This document shows, one piece after another, positions 9,147 to 20,017 of a stretch of DNA of 45,396 nt. Under the pieces are notes generated by a model. It ran no database searches and was not told the origin of the DNA. It saw only the letters and a list, made by a program, of their open reading frames with translations. Source of the DNA: Solirubrobacteraceae bacterium (GTDB taxonomy: Bacteria; Actinomycetota; Thermoleophilia; Solirubrobacterales; Solirubrobacteraceae). Where the stretch lies: NCBI GenBank assembly GCA_017882465.1, contig JADGPN010000003.1, positions 1-45,396 on the forward strand, written 5' to 3'. The stretch's first letter is position 1. The number at the start of each line of letters is the position of its first letter. The position numbers and the translations under genes are program-made.

Positions 9147-10361
9147 ATGGGAGCAGCGGAGACGGTCATCGGTCTGGCGCAGTTCGACCGGCGCGGAGCC
9201 GGCACGGACGCCGAGCGCCGAGCGGCCGCGTGGCTGTGCGGGGAGCTCCAGGCCAGCGGGCGCGATGCGCGCCTGGAGACGTTCTGGTGTCGTCCGAGCT
9301 GGGCCCTGACCCACGCCTGGCACGTGGCGCTGGGGCTGGCCGGCTGCCTGGTCGCCGCCTCGGACCCGCAGATCGGCGGTGCGCTGATCCTGGTCGCGGT
9401 GCTGTCGGTCCTGGCCGACGCCGTGTTCGGAGTCTCGCTCGGCCGGCGCCTGACGCCCGAGCGAGCGAGCCAGAACGTGGTCGGCGGCGGTGATCCTGGG
9501 GATGACCGGATACGGCTGATCGTTACGGCCAACTACGACGCCGGCAGGATGGGACTCGTCCACCGGGACGGTGTCCGGGCGGCCACGGCGAGGCTCCGGA
9601 GGCTCACCGGCGATCTGTCACTCGGTTGGGTCGGATGGCTGGTGATCGCGCTCCTGTGGCTGCTCGCGGTGGCGATCCTGCGGCTCGAGGGTCAGCGCGG
9701 CACAGTCGCCGGCGTCGCGCAGCTGCTACCCACGGTCGTGCTGGTGATCTCGCTGGCGCTCCTGATCGAGCTGGCCAGCGCGGGCTTCGGCCCCGGCGCT
9801 GGTGATGACGGCGCCGGGGTCGGCGTCGCCCTGGCCCTGCTGCGCGCGCTCGATGCCGGGCCGCCGGGCCAGCTGGCGGTGGAGCTGGTGCTGCAGGGGG
9901 CCGGGGACGGAGGCGCGATCGGCCTGCGGCGGCATCTGCGCGCCCGCCGCAGGACGCTCAACGTCACCAACACCGTCGTGCTGGGGATCGCGGCCTGCGG
10001 CGCGGGCCGCCCGCGATGGTGGGTGAGCGACGGCACGCTCGTCCCTCTGCGCTCCTTCGCGCGGCTGCGCGAGCTCAGCGCCCGGGTGGCTGAGGCCGAG
10101 GCCAACCTCTCGGCCGGCCCGCACCGAGGCCGGGGCATCGCTCCCGCGCTGCCCGCCCGGGCGGCCGGACTGCCCGCGCTCACGATCGGCTGCCTGGACG
10201 AGCGCGGGATCGCTCCACGCTCGCACACTCCCGCCGATGCGGCCGACGCCGTGGAGCCGGCCGCGCTGGACGCGGCGCTCGTGTTCGCGCTCGCGCTGGT
10301 CGATGCAATCGACGCCGATGTGGCGAGATTGCGCCGCGACCGGGAGGCGGTCGGCGGGTAG
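9147..10361 (+). CDS. Membrane-embedded M28 peptidase-like protein, probably catalytically degenerate
   Basis: RRGAGTDAERRAAAWLCGELQASGRDARLETF N-terminus; NYDAGRMG, GAGDDGAGVGVALALL and SHTPADAADAVEPAAL motifs; hydrophobic segments. Confidence 0.75.
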   Translation: MGAAETVIGLAQFDRRGAGTDAERRAAAWLCGELQASGRDARLETFWCRPSWALTHAWHVALGLAGCLVAASDPQIGGALILVAVLSVLADAVFGVSLGRRLTPERASQNVVGGGDPGDDRIRLIVTANYDAGRMGLVHRDGVRAATARLRRLTGDLSLGWVGWLVIALLWLLAVAILRLEGQRGTVAGVAQLLPTVVLVISLALLIELASAGFGPGAGDDGAGVGVALALLRALDAGPPGQLAVELVLQGAGDGGAIGLRRHLRARRRTLNVTNTVVLGIAACGAGRPRWWVSDGTLVPLRSFARLRELSARVAEAEANLSAGPHRGRGIAPALPARAAGLPALTIGCLDERGIAPRSHTPADAADAVEPAALDAALVFALALVDAIDADVARLRRDREAVGG

Positions 10362-10436
10362 CCCGCCTCCGGCCGGCGCCGCGACGAGGCCCGCTACCCG
10401 GCAGCGCCGCAGCGAGACGAGTCCGGGGCGCTGACC

Positions 10437-11957
10437 CTACGCCGGTGTCACCGCGTTGCGCTTGGCCGGCCATTCGCGGTGTTTCCCGGCCGCCAGCGCA
10501 AAGCGGCGCACCAGCTCGGCGCGCAGATCCTCAGGCGGGATCACCGCATCGACGACGAGCTCGGAGCCGAGGTGGAGGATGTCGATGTCCTCCGCATACT
10601 CCCGCCTGAGCTCCTCGGTGCGAGCGGCGCGGAGGTCGGGATCGTCGATCGCCTGCAGCTGGTTGTAGTAGACGGCGTTGATCGCCGCCTGCGGGCCCAT
10701 GACGGCGATCGAGGCGCTGGGCAGGGCGATGCAGCAGTCGGGCTCGAAGGCCGGCCCGGCCATCGCGTAGAGCCCGGCTCCGTAGGCCTTGCGCACGATC
10801 ACCGAGATCTTCGGCACCGTCGCCTCCGATACCGCGCTGATCATCTTCGCGCCATGGCGGATGATGCCCTCGCGCTCGACCTGAGTGCCGATCATGAAGC
10901 CGGGCACGTCGGCCAGGAACAGCAATGGGACGTTGAAGGCGTTGCAGGTCTGGATGAATCGCGCGCACTTGTCGGAGGAGTCGACGAACAGCACCCCGCC
11001 CTTGACCTTGGGCTGGTTGGCCACCACGCCCAGGACCCGGCCGTCCAGCCGCCCGTAGGCCACGATCACCTCCTTGGCCCAGCGGGCGTGGATCTCGAGC
11101 AGCGAGCCCGCATCGAGCAGGCTGTCGAGCAGTTCGCGCATGTCGAACGGCTTGTTCTCGTCGGCCGGGATCAGCTCCCGGATCGGCCGGTCTGACTCCG
11201 GCTCGGCCGGCGGGGCAACGGGCGGCTCGCCCTCCCAGTTCGCCGGGAAGTAGCTCAGGTACCGGCGCGCGAGCTCGATCCCCTCCTCGTCGCTGCGCAC
11301 CAGCACATGGCCACAGCCGCTCTTGGAGGTGTGCATCCTGGCGCCGCCCATCTCCTCGAGCGTGACCTTCTCGCCGATCACCATCTCCGCCATCCGCGGC
11401 GAGCCGAGGTACATCGAAGCGTTGCCGTCGCGCATGATCACGATGTCGCAGAAGGCGGGGATGTAGGCGCCGCCGGCGGCGCTCGGCCCGAACAGGACGC
11501 AGACCTGCGGCACCAGGCCGGAGAGCCGCACCTGGTTGTAGAAGATTCGGCCGGCGTGCCGCCGCCCGGGAAACATCTGCACCTGGTGATCGATCCGGGC
11601 GCCGGCCGAATCGACCAGGTAGATGATCGGCGCGCGCAGCGTCAGCGCCCGCTCCTGGATGCGGAGGATCTTCTCGACCGTCTTGGGCCCCCACGATCCG
11701 GCCTTCACGGTCGGGTCGTTGGCCATCACCGCGACGACGCGGCCGCCGATCGTGCCCAGCCCGGTGACGACGCCCTCGGCGCCCAGCCCCTCCTGCTCCC
11801 AGCTGGCCAGCAGCCCGTCCTCGGCGAACGAGCCGGGATCCAGCACCTTGGCCACCCGCACGCGCACCGGCAGCTTGCCCTGCTCGGCCGCCTTGGCACG
11901 GTGGCGGTCCGGTCCGCCGGCGAGCGCGCGGGCCTCTGCGTCTTGCACATCGGTCAT
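10437..11957 (-). CDS. Acyl-CoA carboxylase carboxyltransferase (beta) subunit
   Basis: Start MTDVQDAEARALAGG; LVDSAGARIDHQVQMFPGRRHAGRIFYNQ, GPSAAGGAYIPAFCD, DVPGFMIGTQVEREGIIRHGAKMI. Confidence 0.93.
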   Translation of the reverse strand: MTDVQDAEARALAGGPDRHRAKAAEQGKLPVRVRVAKVLDPGSFAEDGLLASWEQEGLGAEGVVTGLGTIGGRVVAVMANDPTVKAGSWGPKTVEKILRIQERALTLRAPIIYLVDSAGARIDHQVQMFPGRRHAGRIFYNQVRLSGLVPQVCVLFGPSAAGGAYIPAFCDIVIMRDGNASMYLGSPRMAEMVIGEKVTLEEMGGARMHTSKSGCGHVLVRSDEEGIELARRYLSYFPANWEGEPPVAPPAEPESDRPIRELIPADENKPFDMRELLDSLLDAGSLLEIHARWAKEVIVAYGRLDGRVLGVVANQPKVKGGVLFVDSSDKCARFIQTCNAFNVPLLFLADVPGFMIGTQVEREGIIRHGAKMISAVSEATVPKISVIVRKAYGAGLYAMAGPAFEPDCCIALPSASIAVMGPQAAINAVYYNQLQAIDDPDLRAARTEELRREYAEDIDILHLGSELVVDAVIPPEDLRAELVRRFALAAGKHREWPAKRNAVTPA

Positions 11958-12922
11958 TCGGTGTCCTTGGGATCGAGGGAAACGGTGGGTGCGATGCCCG
12001 AGGCGGGCTCGGGCGGCAGCGGCCGGCGCGGGCGCAGCCCGACGATGAGCCCCACGGCTCCGAGCGCGAACAGGAACAGGGGCCAGCCGACGAGCGCGCC
12101 GCGGTTGATCGCCGGGACGCCGGCGAGAGCGGCGAACACGATCAGCACCGCCGTGCCGAGGTAAGCCGGCCCGGGCTCGCGGTCGGCGCCGGCGTAGGCG
12201 ACGAGGCCGAAGCCGATCGCCAGCAGATAGAGCTCCCAGCCGACCGCCGCCCCGGCGGCTGAGGGCAGCCGGCCTCCGGCGGGCGCCTGAATCGTCGCCG
12301 CCACCAGGGTGCCGAGCAGGAAGCTGGCGCCGAGCACCAGCGCGAGCAGCCCGGCCGCGTTGACGAGGGAGACAGCGTGCCGGCGCCGGCTGTCGCGCAG
12401 GCGGACCGCCCCGGCGATCAGCGGCACCGTCAGCACCAGCAGCAGGGCCCGGAAGGTCCCGAGGCTCTCCGGCCCCCACGCCCAGGCCACGAACGCCTCG
12501 ACGGCGACCACCGCGGCGAGCGCGGCGAGCAGCGTGCACACGGCAGAATTGGCCCGGAGCGCGACGGTGGCGGCGAGCACGGCCTCGGCGGCGAGGATCC
12601 ACGCGACGGCGCCGCTGCCCGGCCGGCGCCCGGAGCCGAGGATCTCGGCCAGCAGCACCAGCGCCGGGAGCAGCGTGAGCAGGCCCGCGACCAGCAGCAC
12701 GGTGTGGTAGGACCGGGGTCCGTCGAACTGGAGCGGCGCCAGCCAGCCCATGGTCAGGACCAGGCCCCCGACCAGCGCCACCACGACAAAGCGCGGCCCG
12801 AGCGACCACTGCGCCATCCGCAGCTCGATGATCACCGCCGAGAGCGCCAGCGGCACCGCACCCGCAGCGATCACGTCACCGCGGTGCGGGTGCGGCCGCA
12901 GTCGCTCGATCACCCGGCTCAC
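11954..12922 (-). CDS. Multi-pass integral membrane protein of unknown function
   Basis: GTG start VSRVIERLRPHPHRG overlapping the upstream CDS by 4 bp; repeated hydrophobic segments. Confidence 0.75.
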   Translation of the reverse strand: MSRVIERLRPHPHRGDVIAAGAVPLALSAVIIELRMAQWSLGPRFVVVALVGGLVLTMGWLAPLQFDGPRSYHTVLLVAGLLTLLPALVLLAEILGSGRRPGSGAVAWILAAEAVLAATVALRANSAVCTLLAALAAVVAVEAFVAWAWGPESLGTFRALLLVLTVPLIAGAVRLRDSRRRHAVSLVNAAGLLALVLGASFLLGTLVAATIQAPAGGRLPSAAGAAVGWELYLLAIGFGLVAYAGADREPGPAYLGTAVLIVFAALAGVPAINRGALVGWPLFLFALGAVGLIVGLRPRRPLPPEPASGIAPTVSLDPKDTE

Positions 12923-13806
12923 CTCAGACCGGGGTTCTCCACCGGCGTCTCGCCCGAGTAGTCGTAGAAGCCGATCCCGGACTTGCGCCCGTACCAGCCC
13001 GCGGCGAGCATCTTGCGCAGGGTCGGCGGCCGAGCGAAGCGCCGCTCCCGGAACTCGTCGTACAGCGCGTCGCACACCGCTCCGATCGTGTCCAGGCCGA
13101 TCAAGTCGAGCAGCGCGAGCGGGCCCATCGGGTGCGCGGCGCCGCCCTTCATCCCCTCGTCGATCTCGGTGATCGACCCGACGCCCTCCTCGTAGGCCCG
13201 AATCGCGTCGAGCATGTACGGGACCAGCAGCCGGTTGACGATGAAGCCCGCCTTGTCGTTGGTCTGCACCGTCAGCTTGCCGAGCCGGCGGCCGAACTCG
13301 AGCCCCACCTCGAGCGCCTCGGGCGAGGTGGTCACGCAGCGGACGACCTCGAGCAGCTTCATCACCTGAACCGGGTTGAAGAAATGCAGCCCCAGGAAGC
13401 GCTCGGGGCGGCTCGTGCTGGCAGCCTGCTCGATCACCGCCAGCGAGGACGTGTTGGTGGCGAAGAACGCCTCGGGCTTGGCCACGGCGTCGACCGCGGC
13501 CCACATCTCGAGCTTCAGCCCGAGATCCTCGGTGATCGCCTCGAGCACCAGGTCGCAGTCGGCGAGATCGCCGTAGTCAACCGTTCCCTGGATGCGCGAA
13601 CGCACCGCGTCGGCATCCTCCTGGGTGGCCTTGCCCTTCTCCACAGCCCGAGCGAGCTGCTTCTCGATCTTGCCGATCCCCTTGGCCAGCGGGGCCTCGT
13701 CGACCTCGCGGACGACCACCTCGTAGCCCGCCTGGGCGGCCACCTGCGTGATGCCGTGGCCCATCAGGCCACATCCGAGCACCCCAACCTTCTCGATCTC
13801 CGCCAT
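12919..13806 (-). CDS. 3-hydroxybutyryl-CoA dehydrogenase
   Basis: EKVGVLGCGLMGHGITQVAAQAGYEVVVREVDE..TNTSSLAVIEQAAST..GLHFFNPVQVMKLLEVVR. Confidence 0.93.
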   Translation of the reverse strand: MAEIEKVGVLGCGLMGHGITQVAAQAGYEVVVREVDEAPLAKGIGKIEKQLARAVEKGKATQEDADAVRSRIQGTVDYGDLADCDLVLEAITEDLGLKLEMWAAVDAVAKPEAFFATNTSSLAVIEQAASTSRPERFLGLHFFNPVQVMKLLEVVRCVTTSPEALEVGLEFGRRLGKLTVQTNDKAGFIVNRLLVPYMLDAIRAYEEGVGSITEIDEGMKGGAAHPMGPLALLDLIGLDTIGAVCDALYDEFRERRFARPPTLRKMLAAGWYGRKSGIGFYDYSGETPVENPGLR

Positions 13807-13888
13807 GCCGTCTCCCTTATCGCTTGCGAGGCGCGCAAGCGTACGCCACCCGAGCCCGACGGGACCGGCAGAGCGCGCCGGTGGCGGC

Positions 13889-14653
13889 TCAGAGGACCTT
13901 GGACAGGAACGTCCTGGTGCGCTCGTGCTGCGGGTTCGAGATCACGTCGTCGGGCTTTCCCGACTCGACGACGACGCCCGCGTCCATGAACACGACCGTG
14001 TCGGCGACCCCGCGGGCGAAGCCCATCTCGTGCGTGACGACGATCATCGTCATGCCCTGGGAGGCGAGCTGGCGCATCACGTCGAGGACGTCGCCGACCA
14101 GCTCGGGGTCGAGCGCCGAGGTGGGCTCGTCGAACAGCATCAGCTTGGGGCGCATGGCCAGCGCGCGGGCGATCGCCACCCGCTGCTGCTGGCCGCCGGA
14201 GAGCTGGGCCGGATAGCTATCGGCCTTCTCGGCCAGCCCGACCTGCGCGAGCAGCTCACGGGCGCGCTCGCGCGCCTCCGCGCGGCGCAGCTTCAGCACC
14301 TTGACCGGCGCCTCGACGACGTTGTCCAGCGCCGTCATGTGCGGGAACAGGTTGAAGTGCTGGAACACCATCCCGATCTGGGCCCGCTTTCCGCACACCT
14401 CGGAATCGCGCAGCTCGTGCAGCTTGCCGCCGGTCTCGCGGTAGCCGACCAGCTCGCCGTCGACGGACAGGCGCCCGGAGTTGATCTTCTCCAGATGGTT
14501 GATGCAGCGCAGGAACGTCGACTTGCCAGACCCCGACGGCCCCAGCAGGCACATCACCTCGCCGGCCTTCACCTCGAGGCTGATTCCGTTCAGCACCTCG
14601 AGGCGCCCAAAGCGCTTGTGCACGCCCTCGGCTTTGACCATCGGCTCGCTCAT
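13889..14653 (-). CDS. Polar amino-acid ABC transporter ATP-binding protein (GlnQ-like)
   Basis: Walker [46 protein letters not shown]. Confidence 0.96.
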   Translation of the reverse strand: MSEPMVKAEGVHKRFGRLEVLNGISLEVKAGEVMCLLGPSGSGKSTFLRCINHLEKINSGRLSVDGELVGYRETGGKLHELRDSEVCGKRAQIGMVFQHFNLFPHMTALDNVVEAPVKVLKLRRAEARERARELLAQVGLAEKADSYPAQLSGGQQQRVAIARALAMRPKLMLFDEPTSALDPELVGDVLDVMRQLASQGMTMIVVTHEMGFARGVADTVVFMDAGVVVESGKPDDVISNPQHERTRTFLSKVL

Positions 14654-15588
14654 GGCGCACCGCCGGCGCTGCCGCGCCCGAAACCGAGCCAGCGTTCTCG
14701 CATCCCGGCCTGCTCAGCGCGCGAGAAGCCGCGCCCGAACCGCCGTTCGATGAAGTACTGACCCACGTACAGCACGCTCGTCATGACCAGATACCAGAAG
14801 CTGGCCACGATCAGGAGCTGAATCGTCTTGTAATTCACGCTGTAGATCAGCTGCGCGGAGTACAGCAGCTCCGTGTAGGCAATCACGCTGACGAGCGACG
14901 AGTTCTTCAGCATCGAGATCGTCTCGTTGCCGGTCGGCGGCACGATCACGCGCATCGCCTGCGGCAGCACCACCCGCCGCATCGTCAGCAGCCGGCTCAT
15001 CCCCAGCGACGCGGCCGCCTCGGACTGGCCCTCGTCGACCGAGATGATGCCGGCGCGAACGATCTCGGCCATGTACGCCGCCTCGTTGAGGCCCAGTGCG
15101 AGCACGGAGACGAGGAACGGCTTCAGCAGCGAGTTCGCATCGGCGTGGATGAACGCGGGGCCGAACGGGATCCCGAGGTTGATCTTGGGGTACAAGGCCG
15201 AGATGTAGCTCCAGAACAGGATCTGGACCAGCAGCGGCGTGCCGCGGAAGAACCAGATGTAGACCCAGCTCGCCCCGGATACGAGCGGGTTGGGCGACAG
15301 CCGCATCACGGCGAGCAGGACCCCGCCCACGATCCCGACGATCATCGCCACGACGGTCAGCTCGATCGTGATCCGGACGCCATGCAGGATCCGGGGGTCG
15401 AACAGGTACTGGCCGACGATGCTCCACTCGAAGCGCGGGTTGGTCGCGACCGAGTTGATGATCGCGACCGTGATGAGCAGCACGATCGCCGCGGTGATCC
15501 AGCGCCCCGGGTGGCGGACCGGGACGGCCTTGATGTCCTCAGGCCGTCCCTGTCCCTCCTGACTCTCGGTGGCCTCGGTGGAGGGCAC
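14650..15588 (-). CDS. Polar amino-acid ABC transporter permease
   Basis: [59 protein letters not shown] (EAA loop). Confidence 0.95.
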   Translation of the reverse strand: MPSTEATESQEGQGRPEDIKAVPVRHPGRWITAAIVLLITVAIINSVATNPRFEWSIVGQYLFDPRILHGVRITIELTVVAMIVGIVGGVLLAVMRLSPNPLVSGASWVYIWFFRGTPLLVQILFWSYISALYPKINLGIPFGPAFIHADANSLLKPFLVSVLALGLNEAAYMAEIVRAGIISVDEGQSEAAASLGMSRLLTMRRVVLPQAMRVIVPPTGNETISMLKNSSLVSVIAYTELLYSAQLIYSVNYKTIQLLIVASFWYLVMTSVLYVGQYFIERRFGRGFSRAEQAGMRERWLGFGRGSAGGAP

Positions 15589-15599
15589 GAGCGTCTACC

Positions 15600-16523
15600 T
15601 CAGCTCGTCGCTCCGTTGATCTGCGGGTTGGTGATCGCGCCCGGCTCGATCCCCCACTTGGTGAGGATCGCCTTGTAGGTGCCGTCGGCCATCAGCGCCT
15701 TGACCGCGGCCAGCACCGCCGGAGCCATCCCGTTGCCCTTGGGCAGCGCGAGGCCGTATGGGGCGGTGCCGTAGGTCTGGCCGACGAGCTTGAACGTGCC
15801 GTTCGACTGCTTGACCGCGTAGTCGGCCACCGGCGAGTCGGCCATCACGACCTGGGCGCGACCCGACTGCAGCGCGAGGTTGGCGCCGTTCTGGTCGGGG
15901 AACACGAGCACGGTCACGCCGCCCTTGCCGGCGCTCTTGCACTTGGCGCTCTGGGCGGTTGCGTCCGTCTGCTGGGTGGTGCCCTTCTCGACCGCGACCG
16001 TGTGCCCGCACAGGTCGGCCAGCGTGTTGACCGAGACGCCGCCCTGAGCCTTGGTGTAGAACGAGGTGCCGGCGGAGAAGTAGGTCACGAAATCAACCGT
16101 CTTCTCACGGGCCTTGGTGTCGGTGAACGAGGAGGCGCCCATGTCGTACTTGCCGGCGGCCAACCCGGGGATGATGCTGTCGAAAGTCGCGTTGACGACG
16201 CTGACTTTCAGTCCCATCGCGGCGCCCAGTGCCTGGGCGAGGTCGGCGTCCATCCCCTGCACGGTGTGGCCGTCGCTGGCGACGAACTCGTTGGGGGCGT
16301 AGCTTGCGTCGGCGGCGACCGTGTACGTCCCCTTCGATTTCACCGACGCCGGCACCAGCGCCACGACGGAGGCGACGGCGGCTGTCGTCGGGGTGCTCGC
16401 GGTCGTGCTCGCGCCCGACGAACTGGAGCTGCTCGAGCTGCTGGAGCTGGAGCCGCAGCCGGCCACCACGACCGCGGCGATCGTACACATGGCCATGCCC
16501 AACCGGCCCACACTGAAACGCAT
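15600..16523 (-). CDS. Polar amino-acid ABC transporter substrate-binding lipoprotein
   Basis: Start MRFSVGRLGMAM; VVAGCGSSSS lipobox; YTVAADASYAPNEFVASDGHTVQGMDADLAQALG, FTDTKAREKTVDFVTYF. Confidence 0.93.
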   Translation of the reverse strand: MRFSVGRLGMAMCTIAAVVVAGCGSSSSSSSSSSSSGASTTASTPTTAAVASVVALVPASVKSKGTYTVAADASYAPNEFVASDGHTVQGMDADLAQALGAAMGLKVSVVNATFDSIIPGLAAGKYDMGASSFTDTKAREKTVDFVTYFSAGTSFYTKAQGGVSVNTLADLCGHTVAVEKGTTQQTDATAQSAKCKSAGKGGVTVLVFPDQNGANLALQSGRAQVVMADSPVADYAVKQSNGTFKLVGQTYGTAPYGLALPKGNGMAPAVLAAVKALMADGTYKAILTKWGIEPGAITNPQINGATS

Positions 16524-16630
16524 CACTGACCTCCTGGTCGAAAAGTCGTTGCACGGTCGCCCCCGGATGCGGCCCAGAATATGTGAACTCCCGGCCACGG
16601 TCGAGGTCTGCGGTACCTGCTAATCAGGGT

Positions 16631-17560
16631 CTAACCTGCCGCGGGCGAGGCCCACTGGACGGGTCCGGCCCGGAGCACATGGCTCCCGAGGGTCCTCCCC
16701 AGCACCTGCTGGACCGATCTCGACGCCTGCACCAGCGCGATCAGATCAATGCCGGTCTCGATCCCCATCTCGTGCAGCATCGAGACCAGATCCTCGGTGG
16801 CGATGTTGCCGGTCGCCCCCGCCGGAACCGGGCAGCCGCCGAGCTCGCCGAAGCTCGACTCGAAGCTGTCGATGCCCACCTCCAGCGCCGCCAGCACGTT
16901 GGCCAGGCCCTGCCCCCGGGTGTTGTGGAAGTGGGCGGTCAGCTCCACTCGCGGCAGCGCCTCGCGCGCGGCGGCGAAGAACGCACGCACCTGCACCGGG
17001 TTGGCCATGCCGGTCGTGTCCCCGAAGCCGATCTCCTCGGCGCCGGCGTCGGCCAGCCGGCGCGCGATTGAGAACACGCGCTCCGGGGCCACCCGGCCGT
17101 CGTACGGGCAGCCGAACGAGACCGAGATCACGCCCTCGCAGCGCAGGCCCTCGGCGCGGGCCCGGGCGAAGGTGCGCTCGAGGCCGGTGAGGGACTCCTC
17201 GATCGAGCGACCGACGTTGCGCTGGTTGTGCGACTCCGAGGCCGAGAGGAAGCCGTTGATCTCCTGAAATCGCGCGCGGTGCTCGAGCGCCCGCTCGAGG
17301 CCGCGCTGATTCGGGATCAGGACGCTCACGGACACGGTGTCCGGCAGCTCGACCGCCTCGAGCACCGCGGCGGCGTCGGCGAGCTGCGGGATCACGTCGG
17401 GGCGCACGAAGCTGGTCACCTCGATCCGGCGCAGGCCGGTGCGCCCGAGCTCCCCGATCAGCCGCACCTTGTCCGCCGTCTCGATCACGTCGGGCTCGTT
17501 CTGGAAGCCGTCACGCGGGCCGACCTCGCGGATGCGGACACTGCTGGGAAGCGCGCTCAC
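16631..17560 (-). CDS. Hydroxymethylglutaryl-CoA lyase family protein
   Basis: IREVGPRDGFQNEPDVI; FGDTTGMANPVQV; HFHNTRGQGLANVLAALEVGIDSFESSFGELGGCPVPAGATGNIATEDLV. Confidence 0.93.
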   Translation of the reverse strand: MSALPSSVRIREVGPRDGFQNEPDVIETADKVRLIGELGRTGLRRIEVTSFVRPDVIPQLADAAAVLEAVELPDTVSVSVLIPNQRGLERALEHRARFQEINGFLSASESHNQRNVGRSIEESLTGLERTFARARAEGLRCEGVISVSFGCPYDGRVAPERVFSIARRLADAGAEEIGFGDTTGMANPVQVRAFFAAAREALPRVELTAHFHNTRGQGLANVLAALEVGIDSFESSFGELGGCPVPAGATGNIATEDLVSMLHEMGIETGIDLIALVQASRSVQQVLGRTLGSHVLRAGPVQWASPAAG

Positions 17561-17616
17561 CAGGACGATTCTATGGTGCGGCCCCGGCGCTCAGGGACTC
17601 CCGCCCTGATCCACGC

Positions 17617-18810
17617 TCAGCGATAGATCAGCTGAGCGCCGAGCAGCTGGGTGACGGTCTCGAACCGGAAGCCGCGCTGCTTGAGCGTCGCGATCTCCCG
17701 CGGGAGGGCGGCCAGGGTCTCCGAGCGGTCGCCGCCGCCGTCGTGCTGGATGACGATCGAGCCGTTCGTGACCGCGGCGACCACGCGCTGGTAGATCGCG
17801 TCGGTGCCGGGGCGGGCCCAGTCGGTCGGGTCGACGTTCCACTCGATCGTGGTGAAGCCCATCGAGCGGGCCTCGGCGATCAGGGCGCCGCTCACGGAAC
17901 CGTACGGGGCGCGGAACAGGCACGGCCGGAAGCCACCGGTGGCCCGGCTGATCGCGTTGGCGGTCGAGGAGATCTGCGACGCGGCGAACGGGCCGGCGCC
18001 GGCCACATTGGGATGGCTCCAGGTGTGGTCGCCGACCATGTCGCCGTCGGCGAGCATGCGCCGTTCGATCGCGCCGCCCTGACCGTAGGTCGAGATCTGC
18101 TCGCCGATCTCGAAGAAGGTCGCCACCACGTGCTCGCGCTCGAGCACGTTCAGGAATTGGGGCGTGTCGTACCACGGCCCGTCGTCGAAGGTCAGGGCGA
18201 CGACGCGGCGGTTCGCCGGTCCGCCATTGACGTACGCCGGACCGCGAGTCGTGCAGCCGATCAGCTGCGGCGGGTGCATCGCGCCCAGCGCCGGGCGAGC
18301 CGGGAAGCGGGAGCCGCACAGGGAGGTGTTGCCCGCCACCGCCGCACAGCCGAGGCCGCGGACCGAGGTGAGCACCTGCCAGCGCAGCGTCCGGTAGCCG
18401 AGGGCGATGCTCGACGGCAGGAAGGTGGCAGTCAGCTCGCGGGCATCGGCGCGGGTGACCGCGGCCGCGACCACGCGTCCGCCGGCGAACCCGGAACGGG
18501 TAGCGTGCCGGTAGATGAGCTGCGGATGACGCCGGCTCCCGGGGTGCTTGACGCACAGCTCGCCGACCACGGTCGCGGGGCTGAGCCGCTCGACCAACAG
18601 GCACAGCGAGCGCCCGTCGTGTTGCATCTCGTTGGGTGAGAACGCAGCCAGCGTCCGCACGCTCCAGACGAGTTGCTGCCCGCGCTGGCGTAGCGAGGCC
18701 TGTTGAACGCGAATCGGGGCCGGCGTGCCGCGGGCCGCCGATGCGCCCGCCGGTGCGGCCAGGGACCCGAACAGGATCAGGGCACCGAGGAGGGACAGCG
18801 CGCGGGTCAC
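17617..18810 (-). CDS. Polysaccharide deacetylase (NodB domain), secreted
   Basis: Signal peptide; VVALTFDDGPWYDTPQFLNVLEREHVVATFFEIGEQ, GDHTWSHPNV, FRAPYGSVS, IVIQHDGGGDRS. Confidence 0.92.
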   Translation of the reverse strand: MTRALSLLGALILFGSLAAPAGASAARGTPAPIRVQQASLRQRGQQLVWSVRTLAAFSPNEMQHDGRSLCLLVERLSPATVVGELCVKHPGSRRHPQLIYRHATRSGFAGGRVVAAAVTRADARELTATFLPSSIALGYRTLRWQVLTSVRGLGCAAVAGNTSLCGSRFPARPALGAMHPPQLIGCTTRGPAYVNGGPANRRVVALTFDDGPWYDTPQFLNVLEREHVVATFFEIGEQISTYGQGGAIERRMLADGDMVGDHTWSHPNVAGAGPFAASQISSTANAISRATGGFRPCLFRAPYGSVSGALIAEARSMGFTTIEWNVDPTDWARPGTDAIYQRVVAAVTNGSIVIQHDGGGDRSETLAALPREIATLKQRGFRFETVTQLLGAQLIYR

Positions 18811-19189
18811 GATCCTGGGACCGCCTCGATCATCCGCCGCTCGTGGGTCCCGACGCCGATCGTGCGGCCGTCCTCAGCCATCACCTCGACCGCGAACCGG
18901 AGCTTGCGCCCGTCGAGCACCTCGTCGAGGCGAGCGTGCGCGGTGCAGCGGGCGCCCTCCTGGACCCCGGCGACGTGCTTGACGCAGACCTCGAACCGGA
19001 CCGTCGCGCGGCCCTCGGGCAGCAGCGGGTGCACGAGCATCGCCGCGGTGCGCTCCATCATCCCGATCATCCCCGGCGTCGACAGAACCGAGAAACCGAG
19101 CGTGCCCCCGACGTCGGTGAGCAGCCGGCCCTCCACGACGAACTCCTCGGACCGCTCGATCCCTGGCTCCAGCGCGCTCACCGCGGACC

Positions 19190-19193
<4 letters not shown>
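18807..19193 (-). CDS. Hotdog-fold thioesterase (FlK-like)
   Basis: GTG start with 4-bp overlap; FSTPGMIGMMERTA-like LSTPGMIGMMERTAAMLVHPLLPEGRATVRFEVCVKHVAG. Confidence 0.82.
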
Positions 19194-19927
<734 letters not shown>

Positions 19928-20017
19928 GGCAGCACAGTACCGTGAACCGGCCGCCCAACCGCCCCGCGAGTCCGCACTGGACCCCCCGGCGCCAGCCAAG
20001 GCCGCGGAGCGGCCTAT

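Noticed and set aside
10353-10367. GGCGGG-tag-CCCGCC hairpin over the M28-like gene stop codon
   Set aside because: Short stem without T-tract in GC-rich DNA; too weak to call a terminator
16400-16480. Poly-serine tract coding repeat in the substrate-binding protein
   Set aside because: Ser-rich linkers after a lipobox are common in actinobacterial lipoproteins; not unusual on its own
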